Assembly: GCF_037042905.1 (NCBI RefSeq)
Contig: NC_087258.1
Coordinates: 7,170,501-7,234,500 of the forward strand
Source of the DNA: Lytechinus pictus
Taxonomy: Eukaryota; Echinodermata; Echinoidea; Temnopleuroida; Toxopneustidae
Direction: 5' to 3'
DNA length: 64,000 nt
The notes below the pieces were generated by a model. It ran no database searches. It was given only the letters and a program-made list of their open reading frames with translations, and was not told where the DNA came from. Position 1 is the first letter of the stretch. Each line of letters starts with the position of its first letter. The translations under genes were made by a program, and so were the position numbers. This document shows, one piece after another, positions 33,801 through 46,340 of the stretch.

Positions 33801-36800
33801 AACAAACTGTCTTAACAGTATTTGACACATAAAGCTCATTCTTATGATTCACAGTTATTTTCTAATGCGATTCAGTTATTTTCTAACTTTGGGCGACATT
33901 GACTCATGTGCCTTTTTTCTTTAACACGTATAAAGGAAGAGTCAAGAATACAATGCATAATCCGTGGTACATGCAATGAAGGTGAACATGTACACTAAAA
34001 TAGTGTCCATGTATTGCACAGAAGTCCACAGTATGTTTCACGTTAATTTAGCTGAAGTTGGCAAGTTTGTTTTGCTTGTACATTGCACCTACTGAGTGAA
34101 GCAGGAAAGAAGGTTTCCTCTCTAGCTCATAAATAACTGGATTTGACCTCTATTGTGTGTTGGTATCACAAGTGTCCATAAATAAATCCAAGGCTTGTAT
34201 TTACACTGTACAATGGATCCATAATTTGTGAAAAGGAATAGATACACCAATAGACGGTTCTCTGGAAGTAAATAAGCCAAACTGGCATATTGTAGTTCTT
34301 GTCTGAACTGGATCATTCTTGTTCTATAGTCCATGTAGGTCTCTGTGAAATATCAAGAAATAGCCTTGAACAATAACATTGAAGTTATTAAAGTCTCCAA
34401 AATCAAGGTCAAATATTAGTTGTTAAAAGCATTTGTGCCAACACACCCCTGTATCTCCAGCAGCGTTATGCCAAGGAGGTGTTGCTTTAATTATAAGCCT
34501 GCATAAAATATTTTCAATGATTCTCCTTTTCCCCTTCTGGTTCATTATTTTGCCATTATTCATACATGTACATTGTAATTGATCTGTTCATTATTTTCCG
34601 TTCCATGACTCGTGTAGGCCTAGGCCTCGTTCTAGCACGCATTGTGTCATGCACTGCAATATTCCATTACACAAAACTTTTCACTCCCTCTCTCTTTCTT
34701 GGTCCATTCTCCCTTCTCTCTTGCTGCTTTCTCTTCTTCCTCCCCTCTCATCTTTATGTCAGCATCATTGTAATATTCCATCATGACTGTCATAGATACT
34801 ATAGTCATGTACTTCATGGAATGTATATTTGAACATGGAATCGGGAAAGCAGTGAGGCCCCTCTTTTGCCTCCTCTATGGAGCAACATGAATGCACAGTG
34901 ACAACATTAATTGCTTCGTCGTGACGTAATGCACATGTTAACTTAGGGATCCTAAGCCGCATTGAGTTCACCCCCAAAACATTACGCAAGTAATCCATAT
35001 AGGCAAGTAATCCATATAGGCCTACACTCAAAATAGTTTTCTATTGATTGCCCCGGGGGGGCCACTTACATTGACGAGTGGATCCCATGCGCGACCAAAA
35101 AAACACGTAAAAAGGATGTCTTTTTCACGATAGGGCACGTTACGTACGTAACGTGATAAGGGTGTCAAAAACACAAAAATAATGAAAAAAGGGTATCTAT
35201 TTCGCAAGGAAAATTATGTTTTTAGGGTCGAATTCGCGGGGATGATAAAACAAAATTAAAATGTTTTATAAAGGATGGCCTTTTTGCCCTAACACTTCGT
35301 GTTTAGAGTCCGATTTGCGCGAGGTGTAGAAGGTGGGGTCGTACTAAACCAAATACGGTAAAGCCGTAAAGGACCCGTAACAATAAAACATTCCTGTACT
35401 TGTTTAGGGGTTCATTTCAGGGAACATTTGCCAAGAGTATCGTTTTCTTTCCAATACTTGTAAAGGGTAGGGTTTCACACGCCAATACTTGTTAAGGGGT
35501 GCATTTTCAGAATATGGAAATTACGTGTTTAGGGTGCTTTTCGAGACCCCATGGTCGCGCATGGTATCCACTCGTGAATGGAAGTGGCCCCCCCGGGTTG
35601 ATTGCCTAGTTTTTGAATCTGTGCACTCATGCAGAAAGCACAGCTGAAAACCCATGACATGCATACAGTGCATGAATGGAATTCCAACTAGCATAGTTCC
35701 CTGTTGAAATCAAAGGTTCTGTGCGAGGTGTGTGCGCTGGCTGTGGGTACATGAAAATCACCTTGCCAGCGTGTAGGCAGGCATGTGGTTTTCTTCCATT
35801 ACGCATTATGACAAACACTGTATGGATGGGAGAGCTATCTATTGATACACACTTGCCAGCTCACACTTGTAATTAGTCTGCTGGCACAGACTCAAACTTG
35901 ACACTTGACACTTGACTTGACTCTGCATGTATTTTCTAATGCAAAGAGCAGTATGTCTCCTATAAAGGTATTTGGTTTTGAGTGTAACATGCAGTATGTT
36001 TTTACTAGTCTTAGAGTTCAGACAATACATGTGGTTGCTGCTGATAAAGAGTGTGCGTCAGCAAACTGCAAACTATGATGGTGGGGGGGGGGGGGGTAGC
36101 AGTAGCGACATTTGCATGTACAATACATGATTAATTCTGATTATTACTGCCAGTCTGATAGCACTTAAGACATTGATAACTTTAATATAAGTAATTTAAG
36201 TGTAAATTCTCTTTGACTTGTTTATCTCTGAAATCAAAGGATGTTTTTACACTGTAAACAAAGGTCAAAGTCAAGTCAAATTTTTATTTGCACTTGTTTT
36301 CCCCATTGGAGGTTGCATTCCCAAACTTTTGGTTGAACTTTCCAAACTTTTTGATAAAAAGGACAGCTGTTTCGTTTCAGATTGAAATGAGAAAATCTTG
36401 TAATCGAGATGTTTTTATTTCATGTGGGTTTGCAGTTTGCACCAATGCTGCTAGTCATATTTGTAAGTTATGTTAATTGCTCCTGTCAATCTGGGTCCCA
36501 TTGCCTAAAACCTTACCATGATGAAATCAGTCAAAAGTGCTCAAAAGAGAACTAAATTCTCTATGAGCAAATGCATAGCATAGGATTAGGTTCCTATAAT
36601 ACATATTTCAGTGGGGGACACTAATTAAGCAAACCCATACTTGTCTTCTTTTGTTTAAGACAGGTGGTCCTTTTATGCAGGGGATCACAATTTAAACAGG
36701 TTTTACTTTATTATGGTACATGTACCTCTGCCATAAATGGTTAATGAAATAACGTGTTTGCTGGGATCAGCAGCCAGTAATATCATACTTTTTCCATGCA

Positions 36801-39443
36801 AGTTTAACGCTAATTGCAAAATGACCATGATAAACCATGAAAGTAAATCAATGTCTACTACACAATTGCATTCATCACATCATACAGAACACGCTCATAT
36901 ATAGTTCACTTTGCATCTTGATTAATGATTTCAATTCCTCTCATTGTATCTTCATGCAGAGCCATCTACTTTGGTGCTTACGCCAACACCAAGAGCTTCC
37001 TGAACTCCCACCTGACACCCGAGTCATCCATGGTACATCTCCTATCTGCAGGTTCAGCAGGTAAGAATTTAGGAAAAAACTGTCTGTAATAGCTCACTAG
37101 TATGAGACATAAAACATGCATGTAAACATTGAACATAAATACCAGTTGTGGTAACAATTTTAAAATGAGTTGAAGCAGAAACCAGGAAAATTTACACTAA
37201 TGTAGTAATGTATGCATTTAGGTGTGAATGAAAAAGATGTGTGCCAAATGATTCTAGAAGAAAATGTGTAATTGCCGAGAGTTTTTTAAGTTGCCAATTT
37301 GCATGAAGGGAGAGTGTTCACATTGCCATTTTAAGGTGTTAGTGATTATCTTTGCTTCAACAATTTTGCCACCAAATGAAAGAATCCGATGTGATGCAAT
37401 TAGGCATAGTGAGTTAATTGATTATTCTTTCTTGTGCATTTTGTCAAGAATGGAAGAAGATGATTATTACAATTAATGCATGTTTTTTTCTTCTCTTACA
37501 GGTTTCATCTCATGTACATTAACAAATCCCATCTGGATGGTGAAGACAAGGATGCAATTAGATGAAAGGTACATATCTTTTTGTCATTCCCCATTGTGAT
37601 GTCATCAACTAAAACCTCATGCTATAGGTTGCTGCTTATTAAGTGATAATGGACATTGAAAAAAAAAATTAATTCTACTTAAAACCTTTCACTCAATGAC
37701 AACTTGATTTACATGTAGGTCTTCACATCAATCTACAGTCTTTACAACTAATTATGCAGTTGATTAAGTATTTTAAATTATTGATTGGGAATTGATAATT
37801 TATAATTATTAATTCATTAATTATGCCAAGCATTTTCCAAATAGAAATGCTGAGTTACTCCTCTGGTATTTTCCAGTTCATGTCTTAAAATTCTATATAT
37901 GCATCATAATTTCTTGCAACATATTGTGTTTCTGTCTCTAACAGCAAGGGGCCAGCGTATAACAACATGCTCAAGTGTGCAAGACATGTCTACCAATCAG
38001 AGGGTCTCCGAGGCTTCTACAGGGGCGTCACCGCCTCCTATGCCGGGCTTTCAGAAACCATGATCCACTTTGTCATCTATGAGAAGATCAAGCAGCTCAT
38101 CCAGACTCAGAACTACAGTACTTCCAGCGACCGCAGACCCTGGGACTTTGTCTGTTTCATGGGAGCAGCTGCCACGTCCAAAACCATTGCCTCAACATTG
38201 GCCTATCCTCATGGTAAGCTTGATGTCTTTGATTGTGATGGTAGCCAGCAGATTATGTATATATATTTTTTTAGTGTTGTGAAGTTGTTAAAGCAATTTA
38301 TGGGTCATTAATCTTGATTTACAGGTTTTAGCAAATGCTACATGGTTATTACTGCTGTGTTGTAACATCTATTGATAGTTTCCTGAGACACAAGACATAG
38401 ACGCAAGTCACAAGAAAAGTCTGGCACCCAAATCTCCAGTGGGTATTTTTCAGTCTGGTGATTCAGTCCCCCCCCCCCTTGAAACGGGACAGTGGATTCT
38501 AATTCAAGGCATGGCTTTAATTTTCTTTATATTTGCTACACACCCCAGATAAGGTGAATCAGTTCTTGATAAGATTGGTGTTTAATTGCCCCTAGCACTA
38601 GAAAGGAAAGCTCAGGCCACACCTGGAGTTAATGACAATTTATGTGCTTCTGAACAGTTGACAAGATAGACGGTGTGCTTGAAATGGTATTACTTTTATG
38701 TTGATAAAAAATACAAAGAGATCATGTATTAGAGAATCAATTTATGGTTTCTATACTTTGGTGGCCATGAAAATATTAATTGATGCTTTGTTTCTTAAAA
38801 CGGTTAGTATTCAGTGCCTACAAACATTGTGTTAAAGATAAATGAAAGTAGTTGCAGCAAACAATTATTTCATGAGAAAGTCTTTTAAATAAAGATTAAT
38901 TGTCAAAATATTATACTTCTAGATCTAGTCCATTAATGTAAACTTATCTTTGCAAAATCATGAGATCTGAGCTCAAAATATATAATTCACTAATCACTAA
39001 CACAGAAAAGCATATGTGGGACAGTGTATTAATATTGCTTCGATAAATACCCGACATTTGATGGAATTCCGTGCTTATTTTGCTCATTTGTCAGCAATTA
39101 CACATTTTCTTCTAGAGCTATTTGACACATTTTTTACATACGTTTGTATGTAAAAAAATATAATGGTTAATGGTTAAATGTAATGGTTAATAAATGACAA
39201 TACCAATATCCTTACCATCATCTGCATTGCTTTTATTTTGTTACAGAGGTCGCAAGGACAAGATTAAGGCAAGAAGGGAACAAGTACAGGACATTCTTCC
39301 AGACGTTAATGACAGTCTTCAAGGAAGAGAGGTACAGAGGTCTGTACGGCGGTCTCGGCACGCATCTCGTCCGACAGATCCCCAACACCGCCATCATCAT
39401 GGCCACTTATGAGTTTGTGGTATACCTTTTCAACCGATGTTGA
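27797..39443 (+). CDS. SLC25A36: Mitochondrial pyrimidine-nucleotide carrier (SLC25A36/SLC25A33)
   Basis: Seven exons join in frame: 27797-27864, 29980-30162, 30455-30532, 36960-37060, 37502-37568, 37945-38213 and 39247-39443, total 963 bp and 320 aa (family about 311-321). All introns are GT/AG. The three mitochondrial-carrier repeats are visible: PLEIVK at residues 35-40, PIWMVK at 153-158 and PHEVAR at 254-259. The Trp in the second signature, VAPSRAIYF and [10 protein letters not shown] are typical of the pyrimidine-nucleotide branch. The protein exchanges pyrimidine (deoxy)nucleotides across the inner mitochondrial membrane, supporting mtDNA and RNA synthesis (family knowledge). The start was chosen because an in-frame TGA lies at 27743 and ATG 27797 is the first in frame; Met7 or Met16 are alternatives. 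Invertebrates may have one gene for both vertebrate paralogues, so the 36 rather than 33 label is tentative. Confidence 0.95.
28200..29095. repeat. GATGAT-type array with higher-order repeats in SLC25A36 intron 1
   Basis: GATGATGATGGTGATGATG text fills about 900 bp. A longer unit containing ATGCTGGATAATGTTGGTAT, then TAACGTTATGGTAATGATGA, occurs three times (about 28465, 28645 and 28891), so parts have duplicated as blocks of about 180-250 bp. The poly-His/poly-Ser frames are artefacts. Confidence 0.93.
29096..29979. other. SLC25A36 intron 1, 3' part
   Basis: AT-rich sequence with residual GATGATG words to about 29380; nothing else recognised. Confidence 0.5.
29980..30162 (+). CDS. SLC25A36: SLC25A36 exon 2
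   Basis: The acceptor is TTTTTCATTACAG| and the donor is AA|gtaagt. It encodes [20 protein letters not shown] (first carrier signature), then a divergent matrix loop and TASIVKCI. Confidence 0.95.
30455..30532 (+). CDS. SLC25A36: SLC25A36 exon 3
   Basis: It encodes [20 protein letters not shown] then GVAPSR, the matrix amphipathic helix and the start of helix 2. The acceptor is TTTTATTGCAG| and the donor is AG|gtaggc. An Arg codon is split to exon 4. Confidence 0.95.
30533..35040. other. SLC25A36 intron 3, first 4.5 kb
   Basis: AT-rich unique-looking intron. Only short random frames were seen; no gene or clear repeat. Confidence 0.5.
35053..35597. mobile_element. Mutator-like MITE with perfect 9-bp TSD, copy 1
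   Basis: The ends are CCGGGGGGGCCACTTACATT-GACGAGTGG and the inverse ending GGAAGTGGCCCCCCCGGG; the terminal inverted repeat is about 45 bp and includes the GCGCGACCA/TGGTCGCGC core. Exact direct repeats TTGATTGCC flank it (35044-35052 and 35598-35606). The interior has GTTACGTACGTAAC and repeated CTTGTTAAGGGG-like words. A copy in the other orientation lies at 52604-53168. Confidence 0.85.
35607..36959. other. SLC25A36 intron 3, 3' part
   Basis: AT-rich intron with a poly-G run at about 36082; nothing else recognised before the acceptor TTCATGCAG. Confidence 0.5.
36960..37060 (+). CDS. SLC25A36: SLC25A36 exon 4
   Basis: It encodes [18 protein letters not shown] through VHLLSAGSA. This is the end of helix 2 and the intermembrane loop into helix 3. 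Acceptor TTCATGCAG|, donor CAG|gtaaga. Confidence 0.95.
37502..37568 (+). CDS. SLC25A36: SLC25A36 exon 5
   Basis: A 67-bp exon encoding [20 protein letters not shown], the second carrier signature with the branch-specific Trp. Acceptor TTCTCTTACAG|, donor AG|gtacat. Confidence 0.94.
37945..38213 (+). CDS. SLC25A36: SLC25A36 exon 6
   Basis: The longest exon (269 bp). It encodes [32 protein letters not shown] and [17 protein letters not shown]. The acceptor is CTCTAACAG| and the donor is G|gtaagc, and the Glu of the third signature is split across the junction. Confidence 0.96.
39247..39443 (+). CDS. SLC25A36: SLC25A36 exon 7 and stop
   Basis: It encodes [20 protein letters not shown], then [20 protein letters not shown] and VVYLFNRC, with TGA at 39441-39443. 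The acceptor is TTTTGTTACAG|. The third carrier signature and helix 6 are complete. Confidence 0.95.
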
Positions 39444-40740
39444 GTGGATGTCTGCCGAACGATTGTGATAAACAAGGGATTCATGTGCAATAGAGGCCCT
39501 GAAGTTCTGCTCGGTTGTCTTCTGGTTTGGCTGTCTGTGTTTTCTATGTGGAGGATATGAACAAAGCTGGAAGCCGTTTGAATGGTGTTCCTGAGTTTTC
39601 TTTTCGGACGAAATGGACGAGGCTGGAGCCTTAATGATGGTTCTGAGTTTTCTATTTGGAGGAAATTACGAGGCAGTAACCGTTTGAATGAATACAGGAG
39701 ATGAACAATGCTGAGAGTGCCGAGTAGATTGTCATGAATGAATGGAATGGCACGTCGCTACTGCTTCAGGATGTCAAGAATGTTTGTGGACTGCTTAGAG
39801 TTGTAAAAAGTGGAAGTCGAAAAATAGGGAGCTTTTCAGCTGAACAATCTGGCTTTAATAGGCGAAAGTCATCTGGGAATCAAGTACAGATCAGTTCGAT
39901 GGACCCTCAATTTATTCAAATCGGGATCTGGTCTTGAGTATTGCTTTTGACTTTGACAAATTTTGGACAGCATCAAGAGATACATTTTGAAGCAAGTACT
40001 TGATCTGAAATACAAGTCTTGTGTGTCTCTGAAGTTGAGGACAGTCCCTACATGTATACCTCCTTATCATTTCAGAACTGTGGCTGATTCTACAAAATAT
40101 CTGTTTTTCAATCACCAACTTGGAAAAATACGATCATGTAAGAAAACTATAGGATATGTGGACTGGAGACATTTTGATAATCCTTTGTGTATGCCTTGAT
40201 AAATATATAAGAATACAAAATGAATATGGGCTTTGGATAAAGCTCTCCAAGTGCTTAAGTATTGTATATTGATTCGTCCAACCATGATATTGTACTGTTT
40301 CATATTAACAAATTTATATATAAGGCTTTTGCATGTTATACAAAGTAGTAACTCATTACTTCATTTAAGCCTTCCATGTATATGTTTGGTATATATATCT
40401 TTAGCATGTGCTGCATATAAAGAGAAATTTTGACAATTCCATTGTTTTTGTCAAATAATATTTTGGGTGTTAAGGTTGTAAATTATGACTTTTGAAAATT
40501 TGAAATGAAATTTTGACCTCGGTGGCTTCCTGAAACAGATTTAGAATTTGGAAATTATTAACGTTATCGGTCGTAAACAGGAAATGTGTCATGGGCTTGG
40601 AATATGTCACTACTCAAAACCGATCTTGTTCATTTTTTTCACCCAAATGTGGTCAATTTTATCATCAGTACTATATGACTGGAAATCAGTTCAACTTTTT
40701 ATTACATCCAAGAATAAAATCAAATACATGTAAAGAGTGT
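39444..40740 (+). other. SLC25A36: Probable SLC25A36 3' untranslated region
   Basis: Non-coding sequence follows the stop. AATAAA at 40713-40718 is followed by GT-containing sequence (AGAGTGTACTTTGTAAT) and is a plausible poly(A) signal. A more distal AATAAA is at 43376. Confidence 0.5.
40713..40718 (+). terminator. Candidate poly(A) signal of SLC25A36
   Basis: AATAAA about 1.27 kb after the stop codon with GT-rich sequence 20-30 bp downstream. Not confirmed by transcript data. Confidence 0.4.
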
Positions 40741-43218
40741 ACTTTGTAATCATTGAAATTGAAGGGATTAAACAAAGTGATAGTTTGTTATCTTTTTTCC
40801 TACTCCTCAGTACAATAATTGTTTTATTTTTATGTTAGACTACCTGAAATGACAGACAGTATTGTATCATGTGATTATTGTAGGTTAGTAACCTCATATT
40901 TACATGTATTTTAACATGCAGTACCGGTGTATATTATATAATTCTTTTTTCTGTTTAGTTCCATTAATTGATTATGGAAATCATGGTTATTTTTCTTGCT
41001 TTCTTTAATGTTTTTGTTTTTATGCCCCTAGAAATTGGTATAATAACGGTATCTGTCCCTTTTTCAGGTGAGGAGGGGGGGGGGGGGGGATCAACCCCTA
41101 TACAAGTAACTGTCTTCAATTATATTGCATACCTGTGCATTATGTGCTTTGTATTGGTAATTTAGATTTTCCTGTCAGTTTTGAATGAGAACTGGTGGGA
41201 AGCAGTGCTTTTGATATTCAAAAGTAGAAACTGTGTCATCTACTTGTTCATTATCAGAAAACTGTGCCGTTTTGAGATATGTGTATGAGTTTTATAATTC
41301 TTTTGTATGTTACCAAACCATATTCTCAAGGATACATGCAAGTCTGATATTTGGCATTATCTTTGTTTTTCTAGGTGATTTCCCTGTTCTAATAAACTTC
41401 ACATTGCTGATGTTTTTGTGGGAGAAAGACTGAAATATGAATGAAAGAACACAAAATAGAGAATGGGGTTAAAAGAACCCACAAGTGCTTCACAGCTTCA
41501 AGCATTGTGGTTGTTCCAAGCAGCTAAATAGGGGGATGAAAATTGCAAGGAGGGGAAAGTCTACCAAGTTCTTAGATTTTTCTCAGAGTTTCATAGTACT
41601 TTTGGATGAAATGGACAAATTTTAATCTTAGACTGCCTTGGAACTCCCTTTTGGCTATTTTTGTGAACTTCAGTCTAAAAATGTTAAAAGATTTATGGAA
41701 TGGCCCATTTGGTGAAACTTTCTTTGCGTGTGCATGAATGAAGTACATGTACATATATGTTCTAACGAGTCTTAGCAACAGTGGCCAGTTAGTGTTCAGT
41801 ATTAAGCTCAATCATGTGTTTTATCACTCAGATTTGTTTTCATATAATGAAAATTGACAGTACAATGTGATCTTTACATACATGTACATACATGACATTC
41901 TATCAGAGTTTCATTTTTCTATCTTTTTGCCCTTGTCATTATTGTGCATATATCCATATAAGATTTGTTTGCTGAGCTAAGACCCATTTACATGTATTTA
42001 CTTAATAATATTTCCTTTAATGTATTTGTATACAATAATCAACAGTGGAGGTGTATGTAAACAGCACCAGGAGATCATTGTGAAATGTACATTATGTACA
42101 AATGTATTCAATGTAAATTACAGTGTATAAACTATAAACTATATTCCAGGCATGTAGTTTACAATGCCTTCATAATGGCAGGGCAAAGGTGAACTAGCAT
42201 TACAATTCTGCACAAAACCCTACTTATCATTTATTTGGCATGCATTGTTAAAGAATTTGTCTTCCTGGCATTTATGAGTTCCTCACTGCCTACTGTTAGC
42301 AACAACCCTGGTTCAACAATCAACATGAAATTGATCAGCTGATGTACATGTAGGTGAGGGTGGGGAGTGAAAGGGGGGTATCGTAAATGCAGGGTTAGCT
42401 ATTTCTGAACCATGTGACGTGGTGCGACATAGCTGGTAGGGCATCAATATACAACAACCTGTATCGTTTACATGCCTGAGAATGGCAGGGGTCATGTCTC
42501 TGCAATGCAAAGGTATGATAACATGATTATGCAGGCTAGTCTGGTTTGATACTGACACATGGACTGATCTTTTATTCTAAAAAAACAACATGAAAAGTAA
42601 ATTAAACAAACAAACAAACAAATCAACCACAACAATGTAGATAAAATGCTATACCAGCCATTTTCTGAAGAAGTTATTTTTTCAAAGTTTTTAAACTTGC
42701 AATGCATGAACAAAGTACTGATGTGATAGAAATTAATCTACCAGTAAGTACATTGTTGACATCCGTAAAGTCTCATTTTAAGTGCCTTGAAAATTGACTT
42801 GAATGTTCTTTTTAACAAACCATGTATGGGTCATATTAGAATTGAATGAAGAGCAGTGGAATTGCATAACTCTCAATGGCCCTCGACATTACTTTGCATG
42901 TGCATACAGTTATTGTTCAACACACCTGCAAGAAATCAAGTGTTTGAGATCATTCAAATCTTGCAAGTGGTTGCAAATACTTTGGTTCTGAAAATATGTG
43001 TTTTTGGAAGAAAAAAAATTATCATTGAGATTACATACCCCCCCACAGAAAATACTAATTTTTTTTAATGAAAGGGATTTTTATGGTCTAACTTGTATTT
43101 TATTAATGATCAATGCAAATATTGTTTGTTAATGATCAATGCAAGAATTTTATAGTAATGATCAATGCTAAAATTGTTCTGTGAGCTTCCATAAAACATT
43201 GCTTAATAATGCATACTC
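40741..43218. other. Intergenic, nothing coding
   Basis: AT-rich with ACATGTACAT words and short random frames. Three 30-40 bp tandem copies around AATGATCAATGCAA lie at 43105-43170. Confidence 0.5.
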
Positions 43219-43345
43219 GTCCCTGTAACACAGTGCTTAGGGGTTAATTGTAGTGTTGACTTTACGCCTGATCACATTGATCGCTATGTGCGATCAAGCA
43301 TACAGATCAACTTTAAAATCGATCACTAAGTGCTGTGTTAAGGGA
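43219..43345. repeat. Foldback MITE, copy 2 of the 8662 family
   Basis: GTCCCTGTAACACAGTGCTT-AG at the left is inverted as CTAAGTGCTGTGTTAAGGGAC at the right, with GATCACATTGATCG in the centre. The ends and size resemble 8662-8810. Confidence 0.65.
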
Positions 43346-44880
43346 CCCTGGAGTTTCATAATGTTTTTTTTATGAAATAAACATTTAAAAAAGTGCTTTG
43401 ATGGATGCTTTTGATTGGTCAAGATGTCCAAAGTTCAAACTCAAGCATATATTTCTCAGTTAATTGTCTACTTACATTTAATGCTATGTAACTATGTATA
43501 TTAAAGATGACAGAAACAAGTTGTATATTTGTTATATCGACAGGTATGAAAAAATATTACTTCATGAAAGATTATGTTTTTATGGCAATAAAAGGAATTA
43601 TGATACATACAGTATGTTGAAATTGAAACATCTGTCTGAGAGTTTGTATATTGAGCTTTCTGCTTCTTTTATGCAAGGGGACTTAGAAATAATGTGATCT
43701 TGTCACATGATAAAACTAGCGGTTGGAACTAGAATTAAAAACAAACAAACATTGATTTTGAGAAGGTGAAGATCAAGTAGAGATGAATGTGAATGTGATA
43801 GAGTGGGAAGGGGTTGGGAAATAGGTAGGAGAGGGATAGAGAGAGTAGAGTGAGGGGGGGGGGGGGGCAAACAGAAAGGGAGAGAGAATATACCAAGATA
43901 CAGTGAAGAAGGTAAAACATTCAGCAATCATTAAAAAGTATAGCTGGATAAGATGCCTCATTCCATTAACAATGATATTGATTATCACATTTGCATAATA
44001 TGTATTTAAAAAATGTACTACCAGACCATCAACAGGAATATTTATGTAAATCGGAAGGAAGATAATAATATTAAAGTTAAAGATACTGGGATCAACAAAT
44101 TAAAAAAAGAAATCTACTTTGCATTAGGCAATTGTACCCAGCTCGAGTGGAACTTCACTTCAATTTTTTTTAAGAGCAAATATAAAGAAACATGAAAGTG
44201 AAAGTTTGACCAAAATGCACCAAAGCTGCTGCAGCTCAGCAAGCAGAAACACAGATTTTATATAAAGAAAGTAATGTTTTCTTTTGTGATGTCATATTTT
44301 GTGCAAGCATCTCCCCCCATTTGTCATGATATTAATTCCCTATGATGCAATCTTATTTAAGTAAATGAAACTGATTTTACCAGTCAGTGTTTTCAATTAA
44401 TAATAAGTAATAATTGATATCAGTCATCTTATCTCATGAACCTGAAAAGGGGAGAATTTAGAACATTACATAACACAACATGGTGCAGCTGCTTGTATGT
44501 TTCATTAGTCCTTGGTACATCTGACTGTCAAAAAGTAAGCTCTTTAAAAAAATCATATCATGTATCCCCTTTAAAATGGAAAACAAAGCTTTAATACATT
44601 TTTACCTGGAGAATGACACTATTTTAATCTCGGTAATAACATGATATAATTTTGATATGATAAAAGAAATGTCTTCATATTACACGTTGTACAAAAAATA
44701 TAAAGATATCTGTTGAGGGGGGGTATATGTTGACTATTTTAATCAAGGGAGTCGTGGGTAGGGCACGATCCTTCAATTGAATTAATACTCTCTTTTCTGC
44801 ATCATTATTCTGATCATTCTTTCATTAATTATTTGTAGAGAAAATATATTTTAAATGCCATTTTAGATTTGACTAATACT
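43346..44880. other. Intergenic, nothing coding
   Basis: AT-rich sequence. A purine-rich stretch with a poly-G run lies at about 43785-43895. Confidence 0.5.
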
Positions 44881-44929
44881 GAAAGAAATTCCCATGATCA
44901 GCATCTCCCATCTTCCCAAGACGGAAAAC

Positions 44930-45067
44930 TGTACGTCACAGAGTTGAGAGATGGCGCTATACCAAAATTGAAAGCCGAGTCAGAAGTTATTCTTTGTCTG
45001 CTAATTTTTTCGGTTGACGTGTAAAAGTAAAACGTCACCTGTGGAAAGCTTTGTCATCAATTTCTGA
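44930..45067 (+). promoter_or_regulatory. Candidate promoter and non-coding first exon (possibly of PXYLP1)
   Basis: Three CRE-like cores occur in 105 bp: ACGTCA at 44933, TGACGT at 45015 and ACGTCA at 45032, the last two forming an inverted pair. GATGGCGC lies at 44951. A consensus donor CTGA|gtaagt lies at 45068. The nearest downstream gene is PXYLP1, whose first coding exon has a strong acceptor at 54873-54874. The link is inference; no start codon context is required for it. Confidence 0.25.
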
Positions 45068-45357
45068 GTAAGTGAAATCTCCTCACAATTATTTTATTAC
45101 TGGTGAAAATGAAAAAATGGAAAATCTAGGTTATGGATATAATTCTATGGAGCAAGTAGGACTTGATTTTATTTGGATCGAATATATTTTTCTTTAAAAT
45201 ATATAGTGCAGTCCCATATGTGTCTAATTGTGTAAGTTAATATTATTGTCTTATAAAATATAATAATAATAAGCTGTCCTCCTATTACTTCACTGAACTT
45301 CTGAAGTCTTCAGTTACTTAGTGGGGTTCCTTGAAATGACTCCTGTAGTGTAGAAAA

Positions 45358-45789
45358 TTAGAATAGTCTAAAGTCATTGTTTTTTTCGTTACCAGGCCAA
45401 GGCATCGAAACTAGCATTTTTATCATGTTTATCTTACTGAGAAAAAGAACAAAGAAAGGCGTTCCAAAGCATAGGGTTAGCATATTCTTCTTTTCGAGAA
45501 AAAAGAAATCTGTTCCAAAGCTTCGCATATTTTTTGTTATGCCGTTCCCGCTGCATTGATCTGCTACAATGAGCTGCATTTTTGGTGAAAAGCGGCCCGC
45601 AGAGCGCTGTCCGATGTAGACAGGAATAACCGTCGTTTCTGGGGATTTATTTAACAATTTCTGATATTTTACTATAATAGATTGGAGCCAACGCAGTTCA
45701 GCGGAACAACCAAAATACAGAGACTGAAGCTTTTGATCTATGTCCGATGATGCCTCTCTAAACTGATATTTATGGACAATTACATGCAC
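45358..45789 (-). CDS. Unrecognised 143-aa open frame
   Basis: An ATG-to-stop frame with mixed composition, unlike the low-complexity frames around it. The first 85 codons (MHVIVHKYQFREASSDIDQK onward, with KYQKLLNKSPETTV) look protein-like and are less AT-rich than the flanks; the last 50 are AT-rich and hydrophobic. I recognise no domain, signal peptide or family. It may be part of an exon of a minus-strand gene, a transposon fragment, or chance. Confidence 0.2.
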   Translation of the reverse strand: MHVIVHKYQFREASSDIDQKLQSLYFGCSAELRWLQSIIVKYQKLLNKSPETTVIPVYIGQRSAGRFSPKMQLIVADQCSGNGITKNMRSFGTDFFFLEKKNMLTLCFGTPFFVLFLSKINMIKMLVSMPWPGNEKNNDFRLF

Positions 45790-46066
45790 TCGATCCTGCT
45801 AGAAAATTTATCGGAATAAAGTAAAGTCATATTTTATTATGTATTTCCACTCTTCCATCATATATGTTTTATATTAGAGCTAGATATATTATTTTGAACC
45901 TTCTCAAAATTTATTTTCAATTTTAGGTGGCTGTCGCAAAAGGAACTCTTCCTGTTAATTTTGTCTAGTACAAGTAGAATAGAATGATGATGCTTCACAT
46001 TTTGTGAGATATTTTCTGTCTCTGTCTTTTCTGTTATTACATTTTTTATTGATTTCACTCCTGAGT
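45790..46066. other. Intergenic, nothing recognised
   Basis: AT-rich sequence only. Confidence 0.4.
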
Positions 46067-46340
46067 ATTCAATTCAATTCAATTTTATTGTTTAACCATC
46101 AAATACAAAAACAATACAATCAAGGGAATATACAAGACAATGATGGTAAGGTGACCCCGGAGAAGCAAGGCTTATAATAAGGGGCCACCAAGTAACAACA
46201 ATTATCAACAATTATCCAAAATAAACAAATATAACTATCTATAAAAAAAGGAAAAATACTTGTATCTATAAATAACAGTTAACACACTCATGCAGCAAAA
46301 AGAAAAAAAAGAACGCAGGAAATTCAGTAAAGTAAATTCA
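46067..46340 (-). repeat. LINE 3' end, minus strand
   Basis: A tandem tail ATTCAATTCAATTCAATTTT is followed by ATTGTTTAACCATCAAATAC and the block CCGGAGAAGCAAGGCTTATA. This matches the layout of CR1/L2-type 3' ends read in reverse. No reverse-transcriptase frame is attached. Confidence 0.6.
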
